A stretch of DNA of 19,750 nucleotides, from assembly GCA_964567475.1 (NCBI GenBank), contig CAZMMV010000025.1, forward strand, positions 1 through 19,750, in the 5' to 3' direction. The translations under genes were made by a program, and so were the position numbers. The first letter of the stretch is position 1. Each line of letters opens with the position of its first letter. The stretch is from CAZMMV01 sp964567475 (GTDB taxonomy: Bacteria > Bacillota > Clostridia > Tissierellales > Tissierellaceae). The notes under the pieces are model-generated. The model made no database searches. It was not told the origin of the DNA and saw only the letters and a list, made by a program, of their open reading frames with translations. Below, piece after piece: positions 1 to 6,634 of the stretch.

Positions 1-752
1 AAAAACTCTTGGGCTAAATCTGTGTATGCCTCAGCACCTTTAGACTTTTTATCATAGTCTATGATAGATAATCCATGACTAGGTGCCTCAGCTAGTCTTA
101 CATTTCTTGGTATAATACTTACATATACTTTACCTTTAAAATAAGCCTTAACTTCTTCAACTACTTCTATAGAAAGGTTTGTCCTTCCATCAAACATACT
201 AAGAACCACACCTTCAATTTCTAAATTTGGATTTAATCCTTTTTTTATTAACTTAATAGTATCAAACAACTGACTTACTCCTTCTAAAGCATAGTACTCA
301 CATTGAATAGGTATGATTACACTATCAGATGCTACTAAGGCTATTATAGAAAGTATACCTAGTGAGGGAGGACAATCTATAAATATAAAATCATAATCAT
401 CTCTTACATCTGCTAACTTGTCCCTTAATATATTTTCCCAATTTCCTTCTCTAGCAAGTTCAATCTCTAGTCCTGCAAGATCATTGTTTGCCCCTACTAT
501 ATGAACATTCTCTGCACTTGTCTCCATAATAGACTCTTTCAAGGCTACTTCGTCTACTAATACATCATAAATAATAGGTGATGATTTATCATCTTTATTT
601 GCACCTAGTCCAGAAGTCGCGTTGCCTTGGGGATCCATATCTATTAGTAGTACCTTTTTTCCTTCCTTTGCCACTCCAGCACTCAAATTAACAGAAGTAG
701 TAGTCTTACCTACTCCACCTTTTTGGTTGAAAATAGAAATAACTTTACCCAA
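1..752 (-). CDS. parA: ParA/Soj chromosome-partitioning ATPase (C-terminus cut by window edge)
   Basis: ParA-type ATPase that works with ParB and parS to segregate the origin and, in Firmicutes, to tune DnaA activity; it binds the nucleoid as an ATP dimer. The frame stays open from 752 to the left edge, giving about 250 residues of a family usually near 253-255, so only a few are missing. The deviant Walker A KGGVGKTT lies at residues 11-18, with the signature Lys11 and Lys16. The motif LIDMDPQGNATSG at about 36-48 contains Asp40, the switch/Walker B aspartate. I start it at TTG 752-750 because AAGGTGGTGA sits 5 nt upstream and the protein then begins MGKVISIFNQKGG, as family members do; no ATG fits. 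It is the last gene seen of the noc-hsp20-parA stretch, and parB (spo0J) is expected just beyond the edge. Confidence 0.95.
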   Translation of the reverse strand, partial: MGKVISIFNQKGGVGKTTTSVNLSAGVAKEGKKVLLIDMDPQGNATSGLGANKDDKSSPIIYDVLVDEVALKESIMETSAENVHIVGANNDLAGLEIELAREGNWENILRDKLADVRDDYDFIFIDCPPSLGILSIIALVASDSVIIPIQCEYYALEGVSQLFDTIKLIKKGLNPNLEIEGVVLSMFDGRTNLSIEVVEEVKAYFKGKVYVSIIPRNVRLAEAPSHGLSIIDYDKKSKGAEAYTDLAQEF

Positions 753-781
753 AAAAATCACCACCTTTTCCTTATAATTAT

Positions 782-809
782 ATAATATCAGATTAGTGAA
801 ATAATACAA
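782..809 (-). promoter_or_regulatory. Putative parA promoter
   Basis: On the minus strand TTGTAT (809-804) and TATTAT (787-782) are separated by 16 nt. A TG dinucleotide one base before the -10 gives an extended -10. It lies between the hsp20 terminator and the parA ribosome-binding site, where a promoter is needed. A parS-like site (822-837) ends 12 nt upstream of the -35, so ParB bound there could affect this promoter. That regulatory link is inference. Confidence 0.4.
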
Positions 810-821
810 ATACATATTTAA

Positions 822-837
822 TGTTCCACATGGAACA
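822..837. other. parS-like site 1 (upstream of parA)
   Basis: TGTTCCACATGGAACA differs from the symmetric parS-type 16-mer found at 1538-1553 by one base at the centre (CACATG instead of CACGTG). Flanking bases extend the match to ATGTTCCACATGGAACAT. Canonical Firmicute parS is close to TGTTNCACGTGAAACA. It lies immediately upstream of the candidate parA promoter, and the neighbouring parA and noc genes support a partition function. The central G-to-A change may weaken ParB binding. Confidence 0.65.
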
Positions 838-864
838 TTTCTTTTATTATATCCTATATCTCAA

Positions 865-911
865 TAAAAAAGAAGAAAAGCATATAATGTTCCACATGGA
901 ACATTATATGC
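865..911 (-). terminator. hsp20 terminator with embedded parS-like site 2
   Basis: On the minus strand, 33 nt after the hsp20 stop codon, two 15-base arms (911-897 and 894-880) pair perfectly around a 2-base centre. A T-rich run (TTTTCTTCTTTTTT) follows. This is a convincing Rho-independent terminator. The middle of the stem, 888-903, is TGTTCCACATGGAACA, the same variant parS-like 16-mer as at 822-837. The sequence may therefore act both as a terminator and as a ParB binding site. Confidence 0.8.
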
Positions 912-943
912 CTTTTAAAGTTTGTGTTTGATTTGATTTGATT

Positions 944-1390
944 TTATTCTATTGGAATATTTTTTGTTTCTTCTCCCTTTTCTTTTTTGGGGATGCTTAT
1001 ACACAATATTCCTTCTTCTAACTTAGCACTTATATCGTCTTCTTTTACATCTCCTAAATATATACTACGACTCATAGAAGAATATTTTCTTTCCTTGTGA
1101 ATATAGTTCTTTTCCTCTTTGTCTTCATCTACTTGTCTTTCAATAGAAATACTAAGTCTTCCATCATATAGCTGAAGATCAATTTCATCTTTTTTTATAC
1201 CTGGTAGCTCTACTTCTATTACATACCTATCTTTTTTGTCTTCAATATCTAATTTGAATGTATCTCTACCTAGATTTCTACCAGCCGATAAGGGTTCAGT
1301 AAAAAAGTCATCGAGCATATTATAAAAATCCTCAAAACCACCTGATGACCTCATTCCATAATTTCTGTTAAAAGGTACTAGTTTTTTCAT
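944..1390 (-). CDS. Hsp20 / alpha-crystallin family small heat-shock protein
   Basis: Small heat-shock chaperone of 148 residues that binds unfolding proteins without ATP and forms cytoplasmic oligomers. The alpha-crystallin domain covers roughly residues 40-140. It includes the family motif LEEGILCISIPK near the C-terminus and ends in a short tail containing I-P-I, the I-x-I motif used for oligomer assembly. The N-terminal arm is short and rich in Gly, Phe and Arg. The start is ATG 1390-1388, because GAGGAGAG lies a few bases upstream; an upstream in-frame start would fall near the CIRCE element. It is transcribed alone: a consensus promoter and a perfect CIRCE operator precede it and a hairpin terminator follows. 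HrcA control is therefore very likely. Its position between noc and parA is unusual, because these genes are usually adjacent. Confidence 0.95.
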   Translation of the reverse strand: MKKLVPFNRNYGMRSSGGFEDFYNMLDDFFTEPLSAGRNLGRDTFKLDIEDKKDRYVIEVELPGIKKDEIDLQLYDGRLSISIERQVDEDKEEKNYIHKERKYSSMSRSIYLGDVKEDDISAKLEEGILCISIPKKEKGEETKNIPIE

Positions 1391-1425
1391 AATACATCTC
1401 TCCTCTTTTATTTTTATAATTTTTA

Positions 1426-1452
1426 TTAGCACTCTCGACCACCGAGTGCTAA
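1426..1452 (-). promoter_or_regulatory. CIRCE operator (HrcA binding site)
   Basis: Perfect 9-bp inverted repeat TTAGCACTC-N9-GAGTGCTAA (arms 1426-1434 and 1444-1452). This is the exact CIRCE consensus bound by the heat-shock repressor HrcA. It begins a few bases downstream of the predicted hsp20 transcription start and lies in the 5' leader, the standard position for repression. CIRCE normally controls groESL and dnaK operons; control of an hsp20 gene is less common but known. Confidence 0.97.
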
Positions 1453-1462
1453 CTATATTTAT

Positions 1463-1491
1463 ATTATAGTATGTTTTTAACTGTTTGTCAA
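1463..1491 (-). promoter_or_regulatory. Consensus sigma-A promoter of hsp20
   Basis: On the minus strand TTGACA (1491-1486), a 17-nt spacer and TATAAT (1468-1463) match the vegetative consensus exactly. The start of transcription is expected near 1456, just before the CIRCE element. A strong promoter with an overlapping repressor site fits low basal and high heat-induced expression. Confidence 0.9.
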
Positions 1492-1525
1492 GTATAAATC
1501 CTGTATTTATCTAGCTTATCCTACT

Positions 1526-1565
1526 ATAAAAAAGGAATGTTCCACGTGGAACATTCCTTTTTTAT
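1526..1565. terminator. noc terminator; perfect 40-bp palindrome containing a symmetric parS
   Basis: Positions 1526-1565 form a perfect 40-bp palindrome, 17 nt after the noc stop codon. On the minus strand it reads as a long hairpin followed by a T run, and the plus strand reads identically, so it could terminate in both directions. Its centre, 1538-1553, is TGTTCCACGTGGAACA, a fully symmetric parS-type ParB site with the canonical CACGTG core. Confidence 0.85.
1538..1553. other. parS site 3 (symmetric, canonical core)
   Basis: TGTTCCACGTGGAACA is a perfect 16-bp palindrome with the CACGTG core expected for chromosomal parS. It lies about 7.6 kb from the dnaA-proximal origin and under 1 kb from parA. 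It is the best match of the three parS-like sites in the window and sits at the centre of the noc terminator hairpin. Confidence 0.8.
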
Positions 1566-1582
1566 TATTTATTATCTAAGTT

Positions 1583-2374
1583 TTATTTTGGTATCTTAAC
1601 CTTAACTTCTACATAGTCACCCTTATCTACTTCTTTATATTCTGCAGCTATTCCAGTATCCTTTATGGCTGAAAAAGCCTTTTTTATTGTATTTAAATAT
1701 ATTCTTATATTTATCATACTTTTTATATTTTGCTTTCCTTCTTTTGCTTCTGTCTTTGTCAAATCATTTAGTATACCATCCACTAAAGCTTCTGTTCTGC
1801 TAACATTTAAATCATCCCTAATGGCCCTATCTAATATCTTCCTCTTTAGATTATCATCAGGTAACTTTAGCAAAGCTCGTCCATGTCTTTCTGTAAGTTC
1901 ATTTTCTAACAAGCTCTTTCTTATGTCTTCAGGCAGTTTAAGAAGTCTTAGCTTATTTGCAATAGTAGATTGGCTTTTACCCATCTTTGCAGCAATCTCC
2001 TGCTGAGTAAATCCATGATCTACTATAAGGTTATTATAACCTTCTGCTTCTTCAATAAAGTTCAAATCTTCTCTTTGTAGATTTTCCATTAATGCTATAA
2101 TGGCTGATTCCTTGTCCCTATATTCAACTATTATGGCAGGAATCTTCTCAAGTTCTGCCATTTGTGAAGCTCTAAGCCTTCTTTCTCCCGCTATTAATTC
2201 ATAAGAATCAGGTTTTATTTCCCTAATGCTTATAGGTTGAATTACTCCATAAGCTTTTATTGACTGGCTTAATTCTTCCAAAGACTTTTTATTAAAGTTT
2301 CTTCTAGGCTGATATGGATTTGGTTTTATATAGGATATTGGAATATATTGGAGTTCAGCTTTTATATTTTTCAT
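1583..2374 (-). CDS. noc: Noc-type ParB-family DNA-binding protein (nucleoid occlusion)
   Basis: ParB-family CTP-dependent DNA clamp of 263 residues. CTPase motifs are visible: GERRLRA at 64-70 and ENLQRED at 98-104. A helix-turn-helix region (about 122-148) contains GKSQSTIANKLRLLKL. By family alignment, residues Gln135, Lys141, Lys146 and Arg163 correspond to the four positions known to switch recognition from parS to the Noc site (Gln/Lys/Lys/Arg in Noc). With its place between rsmG and parA, this favours Noc over Spo0J. ATG 2374 is preferred, with GAGGG 6 nt upstream; an in-frame TTG adds six residues and has no such site. Oddity: the roughly 20-residue amphipathic N-terminus that anchors Bacillus Noc to the membrane is absent, and a stop codon a few codons further upstream rules out a longer form. 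The function name is therefore less sure than the family. Confidence 0.85.
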   Translation of the reverse strand: MKNIKAELQYIPISYIKPNPYQPRRNFNKKSLEELSQSIKAYGVIQPISIREIKPDSYELIAGERRLRASQMAELEKIPAIIVEYRDKESAIIALMENLQREDLNFIEEAEGYNNLIVDHGFTQQEIAAKMGKSQSTIANKLRLLKLPEDIRKSLLENELTERHGRALLKLPDDNLKRKILDRAIRDDLNVSRTEALVDGILNDLTKTEAKEGKQNIKSMINIRIYLNTIKKAFSAIKDTGIAAEYKEVDKGDYVEVKVKIPK

Positions 2375-2479
2375 CTCAATCCCTCTTTTCAATAAACTTT
2401 ATCATATACTATATATTCTACACGTCACTCTATATTTCCTTCTTTATTTCCAAAGTTTTTTCATACAAATTTCCCTATA

Positions 2480-3196
2480 TTATAAAGGTTTTTTCTTTGG
2501 TTTGCCTCCACCTCTAGGGTATTTTGTCGGAGTTTCTTTTATTTTCTCTATTATTATAAGAGAATGAATTATGTCAGAATTAGGAAGCTTGATTTTTTCT
2601 ACTTTTGCTATACTTCCTCCTAATGTCTTAATAGCTTTTTTAGATTCTTCAAGCTCTTCTTCTACATCTGGTCCTTTCATTGATATAAATTGTCCGCCTT
2701 TTTTTACAAAGGGCATACAGTATTCTGATAAGGTATCTAAAGATGCAACCGCCCTAGATATACAGATGTCATACTTTTCTCTATAATCTGCAGTTCTTCC
2801 AAGTTCTTCTGCTCTACCATGAACAGCTTCTATTCCTTTTAAGTCTAAAGAATCAATAACTTCTTTTAAGAAAACAATTCTCTTATTTAAGCTATCTAGT
2901 AAAGTTACACCTAGATTATTATTGATAATTTTAAGAGGTAATCCTGGAAATCCTCCGCCAGTTCCAATATCTATAATAGTTTTTTCCCCTTTAAACAAAT
3001 TTGTCATATAAGGAGTTAAACTATCTAAAAAGTGCTTTATATCTATTTCTTCATCTTCTGTTATTGCTGTTATATTTATCTTTTCATTCCATTCTTTTAA
3101 TAATTTCTTATATATAATAAATTTATTTTTCTGATCATCATTTAGTTCTATATTTAACTCTACTATTCCATCTAATAGGGTTTTGATACTATTCAT
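2480..3196 (-). CDS. rsmG: 16S rRNA (guanine-N7)-methyltransferase RsmG
   Basis: SAM-dependent methyltransferase that makes m7G in the 530 loop of 16S rRNA (G527 in E. coli numbering); loss in other bacteria gives low-level streptomycin resistance. At 238 residues it is the usual length. The SAM-binding loop DIGTGGGFPG lies at residues 76-85, and SRAVA at about 147-151 is a second conserved motif. Its ATG overlaps the end of mnmG by 8 nt, and AAAGGAG within the mnmG 3' end serves as its ribosome-binding site, so the two are translationally coupled. The basic C-terminus (GGKPKKKPL) is consistent with RNA binding. A gap of about 105 bp follows before noc, with only a weak promoter candidate. 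Confidence 0.96.
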   Translation of the reverse strand: MNSIKTLLDGIVELNIELNDDQKNKFIIYKKLLKEWNEKINITAITEDEEIDIKHFLDSLTPYMTNLFKGEKTIIDIGTGGGFPGLPLKIINNNLGVTLLDSLNKRIVFLKEVIDSLDLKGIEAVHGRAEELGRTADYREKYDICISRAVASLDTLSEYCMPFVKKGGQFISMKGPDVEEELEESKKAIKTLGGSIAKVEKIKLPNSDIIHSLIIIEKIKETPTKYPRGGGKPKKKPL

Positions 3197-5102
3197 GTTT
3201 TTTTGCTCCTTTTAATCTTCTTTGTTGCTCTAAATAAATTAATAATACATTTATATCAGAAGGTGATACTCCTGATATTCTAGAAGCTTGACCTACAGTT
3301 TCAGGTTTTATCTTATTTAGTTTTTGATTAGCTTCATTGCTCAAGTTTTTAATTAAATCATAATCAAATTCTTGATCTAATTTTCTATTTTCCAACTTTT
3401 TAAATTGCTCTATTTGTGCCTCTTGTTTTTTTATATATCCTTCATATTTAATTTGAGTTTCTACTTGCAATCTAATTTCCCTTAATAGTTTTGGCCTATC
3501 TTTATCAAGTTTTTCTAGTAAATCATATTTTAGCTCTGGCCTTTTTATTAAACTATAAATACTAGTTGGTGTTTTTAAAACTGCAGTATTTAAAGACGCT
3601 AAAAATTTATTATTTTCTTCACTTGGATTAACTTGAACCTTTTTAAGTCTACTCAGTTCTTCTTCTATAAGTTCTTTCTTTTCTAAAGTCTTTTTATATC
3701 GCTCTTCAGACACCAATCCTATTTCATATCCACGTTCTGTTAGCCTTAGGTCTGCGTTATCTTGCCTTAAAGTTAGTCTGTATTCAGCCCTAGAAGTCAT
3801 CATCCTGTAAGGCTCCTCTGTGCCCTTAGTGACCAAGTCATCAATTAGGACTCCTATATAAGCTTCTGATCTATCTAATACAAAAGCTTCCTGGCCTCTT
3901 ATATTTAAAACAGCATTTATACCAGCAATTAATCCTTGGGCTGCTGCTTCTTCATAACCTGATGAACCATTTATTTGTCCAGCAAAAAATAGGTTCTTTA
4001 TATGTCTATGTTCCAATGTTCTTTTTAAAATTGTTGGATCTATAGAATCATATTCTATTCCATAGGCAGGTCTCATAAATTTCACATTTTCAAGTCCTAT
4101 TACTTCTTTGTACATTTCTATTTGTATTTCTTCTGGTAAAGTAGAACTTACACCTTGCACATACATTTCTTTTGTTGATAAACCTTCTGGTTCTATAAAT
4201 ACCTGATGTTTATCCCTATCTGCAAATCGAACTACCTTATCCTCAATAGAAGGACAATATCTTGGGCCTACTCCATCTATTTCTCCGGCATACATAGGAG
4301 AACGATGTAAATTTTTTCTTATTATATCATGGGTTTTTTTTGTCGTATATGTTAAAAAACAAGGCACTTGTTCTCTATCATAAACCTTATCCATATTTAA
4401 AAAAGAAAATGGTATTACCTCACTATCTCCAGGTTGAATCTCCATTTTACTATAATCTATACTATCTTTATGAACTCTTGCTGGAGTACCAGTCTTCATC
4501 CTTCTTAGTTTAAATCCTTTTTCTTCAAGTGCGCTAGATAGTGGTATAGAAGGAAACATACCATCTGGACCTGATTGATAATTTACTTCACCTATATATA
4601 TTCTCCCTCGCAAATATGTTCCAGTAGCTAATACAACTGCACTACATTTATATATACCACCTGTTCTTGTCAGTATACCTTTTACCATATTATCTTCTAT
4701 TAATATATCTATTATTTCGCCTTGTCTAAGTGTTAAATTTTCTTCATCTTCTAATACCTTTTTCATCTCTGTATGATATATCTTTTTATCAGCCTGAACC
4801 CTCAAAGAATGTACTGCTGGTCCCTTAGAAGTATTTAACATTTTTGACTGAATAAAAGACTTATCGATATTTAAAGCCATTTCTCCACCTAGGGCATCTA
4901 TTTCCCTTACTAAATGACCTTTCCCCGTTCCTCCAATGTTTGGATTGCATGATAAGGCAACGATAGAGTCTAGACTCATAGTCATAACTAAAGTTTTCAT
5001 TCCCATTCTACTACTAGCAAGACCCGCCTCAACTCCTGCATGTCCTGCACCTATTATTACAACATCATATTCCCCTGCATCATACTGTCTTAATTCTTTC
5101 AT
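3189..5102 (-). CDS. mnmG: tRNA uridine-5-carboxymethylaminomethyl modification enzyme MnmG (GidA)
   Basis: FAD-dependent partner of MnmE. Together they add the (carboxymethyl)aminomethyl group to U34 of wobble-position tRNAs in the cytoplasm, using methylene-THF. At 637 residues the length is standard. The FAD Rossmann motif IIGAGHAGVEAG lies at 16-27. SCNPNIGGTGKGH at 51-63 carries conserved Cys52, and RYCPSIEDK further on carries the second conserved cysteine. The C-terminal helical tRNA/MnmE-binding domain is complete. I start it at ATG 5102, preceded by AAAGGTGA six bases upstream; an in-frame TTG nine codons earlier has no good ribosome-binding site. mnmE lies 83 bp upstream and rsmG overlaps downstream, the classic order of this cluster. 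Confidence 0.97.
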   Translation of the reverse strand: MKELRQYDAGEYDVVIIGAGHAGVEAGLASSRMGMKTLVMTMSLDSIVALSCNPNIGGTGKGHLVREIDALGGEMALNIDKSFIQSKMLNTSKGPAVHSLRVQADKKIYHTEMKKVLEDEENLTLRQGEIIDILIEDNMVKGILTRTGGIYKCSAVVLATGTYLRGRIYIGEVNYQSGPDGMFPSIPLSSALEEKGFKLRRMKTGTPARVHKDSIDYSKMEIQPGDSEVIPFSFLNMDKVYDREQVPCFLTYTTKKTHDIIRKNLHRSPMYAGEIDGVGPRYCPSIEDKVVRFADRDKHQVFIEPEGLSTKEMYVQGVSSTLPEEIQIEMYKEVIGLENVKFMRPAYGIEYDSIDPTILKRTLEHRHIKNLFFAGQINGSSGYEEAAAQGLIAGINAVLNIRGQEAFVLDRSEAYIGVLIDDLVTKGTEEPYRMMTSRAEYRLTLRQDNADLRLTERGYEIGLVSEERYKKTLEKKELIEEELSRLKKVQVNPSEENNKFLASLNTAVLKTPTSIYSLIKRPELKYDLLEKLDKDRPKLLREIRLQVETQIKYEGYIKKQEAQIEQFKKLENRKLDQEFDYDLIKNLSNEANQKLNKIKPETVGQASRISGVSPSDINVLLIYLEQQRRLKGAKKHE

Positions 5103-5122
5103 ATTTTTCACCTTTCTAAAGT

Positions 5123-5158
5123 GAGACAAACAAAAAGAACCCTCCCTGTTGTTTGCTC
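5123..5158. repeat. Imperfect inverted repeat between mnmE and mnmG
   Basis: GAGACAAACAA (5123-5133) pairs with TTGTTTGCTC (5149-5158) with one bulged A, around a GC-richer loop. No T run follows on either strand, so it is not a standard terminator. It might be an mRNA processing or stability element between the two genes. Function unknown. Confidence 0.4.
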
Positions 5159-5185
5159 TGTTTTAAAATGTCACCAAATCTACAC

Positions 5186-6559
5186 CTATTTTCCTATACA
5201 AAACTCAGAAAATATCTTATCTAAAATATCTTCTTCTATAGTATCTCCAGATATACCACCTAAGTTTTCCCAACAATTCCTTAGATCTATTTCTATACAA
5301 TCAATAGGAACTCCCATTTTTATATCTTCTAGGGCTCCTTTAATATTTTCTAAGGCTTTAACTAATAAATCTTTATGTCTTACATTTGTAATAGTTGTAT
5401 CACTATTTACTTCTACTTGACCGCCATAAAACATTTCTTTTATCTTTTCTTCCATTAAATCTACCCCTATTCCTGACTTAATAGATGTTGTAATCAATGC
5501 TTTATCGTCTACTAGAGTTTTTAATTTCTTTTCATCTGTTACAGATTCTAGATCTGTTTTATTTAAAAGTATTATACTTCTTTTTTCCTTTATTAAGTCT
5601 ATTATTTCATAGTCATCATTGGATAATTCCGTAGAAGCATCAAACACTGCAATAATTAAATCTGCACTCTTTATTGTTTCTTTGGCTCTACTGACTCCTA
5701 TTTTTTCTACTTCATCTTCTGTGATTCTAATACCTGCAGTGTCTATTATCTTAAGTGGAATCCCATCTATATTTATATATTCTTCTATAATATCTCTAGT
5801 TGTTCCTGGTATATCAGTAACTATAGCACGATTTTCCCTTAATACTGCATTTAATAAAGATGATTTTCCTACATTTGGTTTCCCAAGGATTACAGTATTT
5901 AAGCCTTCTCTCAGGATTTTTCCCCTATCTGCTGTTGCTAATAAAATTTCTATCTGTCTTTTTACTTGTTCTCCCTTTTCTTCTAGATCATCATAGGTTA
6001 CTTCTTCTATATCATCTTCTGGAAAATCTATTGAAACTTCTACATGGGCTACCATGTTAAGAAGTATTGCTCTTATTTCATCTATCTTTTTTGATAGAGA
6101 CCCTCCTAATTGATCCAATGATGTTTCAAAACTTTTATCTGTTTTCGCATTAATCATATCCATAACAGCTTCAGCTTGAGATAAATCAAGTCTGCCATTT
6201 AAAAATGCTCTTTTAGTAAATTCTCCAGCCTCAGCCATTCTTGCTCCATTATTTAATACTAGTTCCAAAACCTTTTTTACTGAGATGATACCACCATGAC
6301 AATAAATTTCAACCATATCTTCTCTTGTATAAGTGTTAGGTCCCTTCATATAAACTATCAATACTTCATCTATTATTTCATCTTTTTCTTTATCTACTAT
6401 ATGTCCATATGTTAACTTTCTACTCAAATCTTTATCTAATTCATCTACTTTATTTCCTTTAAATATCTGGTTAGCAATAGATAAAGATTTTTTACCACTA
6501 ATTCTAACAATTCCTATACCAGCTTCACCAACAGCTGTTGATATAGCAGCTATAGTCAT
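5186..6559 (-). CDS. mnmE: tRNA modification GTPase MnmE (TrmE)
   Basis: GTPase that with MnmG modifies tRNA wobble uridine 34, driven by potassium-dependent G-domain dimerisation. The 457 residues hold three parts: an N-terminal formyl-THF-binding domain (about 1-118), a split helical domain, and an inserted G domain. G-domain motifs are GKPNVGKS (226-233), DIPGTTRD (about 249-256), DTAGIR (273-278) and NKTD (333-336). The protein ends in CIGK, the invariant C-terminal motif whose cysteine is required for modification. ATG 6559 is chosen because AGAGAGGTG lies six bases upstream and the resulting MTIAAIST start matches relatives; an in-frame GTG three codons earlier overlaps that site. A strong terminator separates it from jag, so it probably has its own promoter in the short gap. 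A weak candidate TTTAGA-N16-TATATT lies there. Confidence 0.97.
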   Translation of the reverse strand: MTIAAISTAVGEAGIGIVRISGKKSLSIANQIFKGNKVDELDKDLSRKLTYGHIVDKEKDEIIDEVLIVYMKGPNTYTREDMVEIYCHGGIISVKKVLELVLNNGARMAEAGEFTKRAFLNGRLDLSQAEAVMDMINAKTDKSFETSLDQLGGSLSKKIDEIRAILLNMVAHVEVSIDFPEDDIEEVTYDDLEEKGEQVKRQIEILLATADRGKILREGLNTVILGKPNVGKSSLLNAVLRENRAIVTDIPGTTRDIIEEYINIDGIPLKIIDTAGIRITEDEVEKIGVSRAKETIKSADLIIAVFDASTELSNDDYEIIDLIKEKRSIILLNKTDLESVTDEKKLKTLVDDKALITTSIKSGIGVDLMEEKIKEMFYGGQVEVNSDTTITNVRHKDLLVKALENIKGALEDIKMGVPIDCIEIDLRNCWENLGGISGDTIEEDILDKIFSEFCIGK

Positions 6560-6595
6560 AATCTTCACCTCTCTCTAATATATATCCGGGCAAGT

Positions 6596-6634
6596 AAATC
6601 TAAAAACCCAGTATAAAACTGGGTTTTTAGATTT
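6596..6634. terminator. Intrinsic terminator after jag
   Basis: Seventeen-base arms pair perfectly (6596-6612 and 6618-6634) around a 5-base loop. On the minus strand a GGGTTTTT tract forms the end of the stem. The hairpin begins within the jag stop codon region (6633-6635), and the palindrome could act in both directions. It separates the rpmH-rnpA-yidD-yidC-jag transcription unit from mnmE. Confidence 0.85.

Noticed and set aside
926..944. Short tandem repeat of TTGAT downstream of hsp20
   Set aside because: Only about three copies in an AT-rich gap; too short to support a functional repeat.
4936..5124. 62-codon plus-strand open frame opposite the mnmG start
   Set aside because: Shadow of the FAD-binding region of mnmG.
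5121..5420. 99-codon plus-strand open frame across the mnmE 3' end
   Set aside because: Antisense shadow of mnmE with low-complexity Ser/Ile/Phe composition; no independent support.
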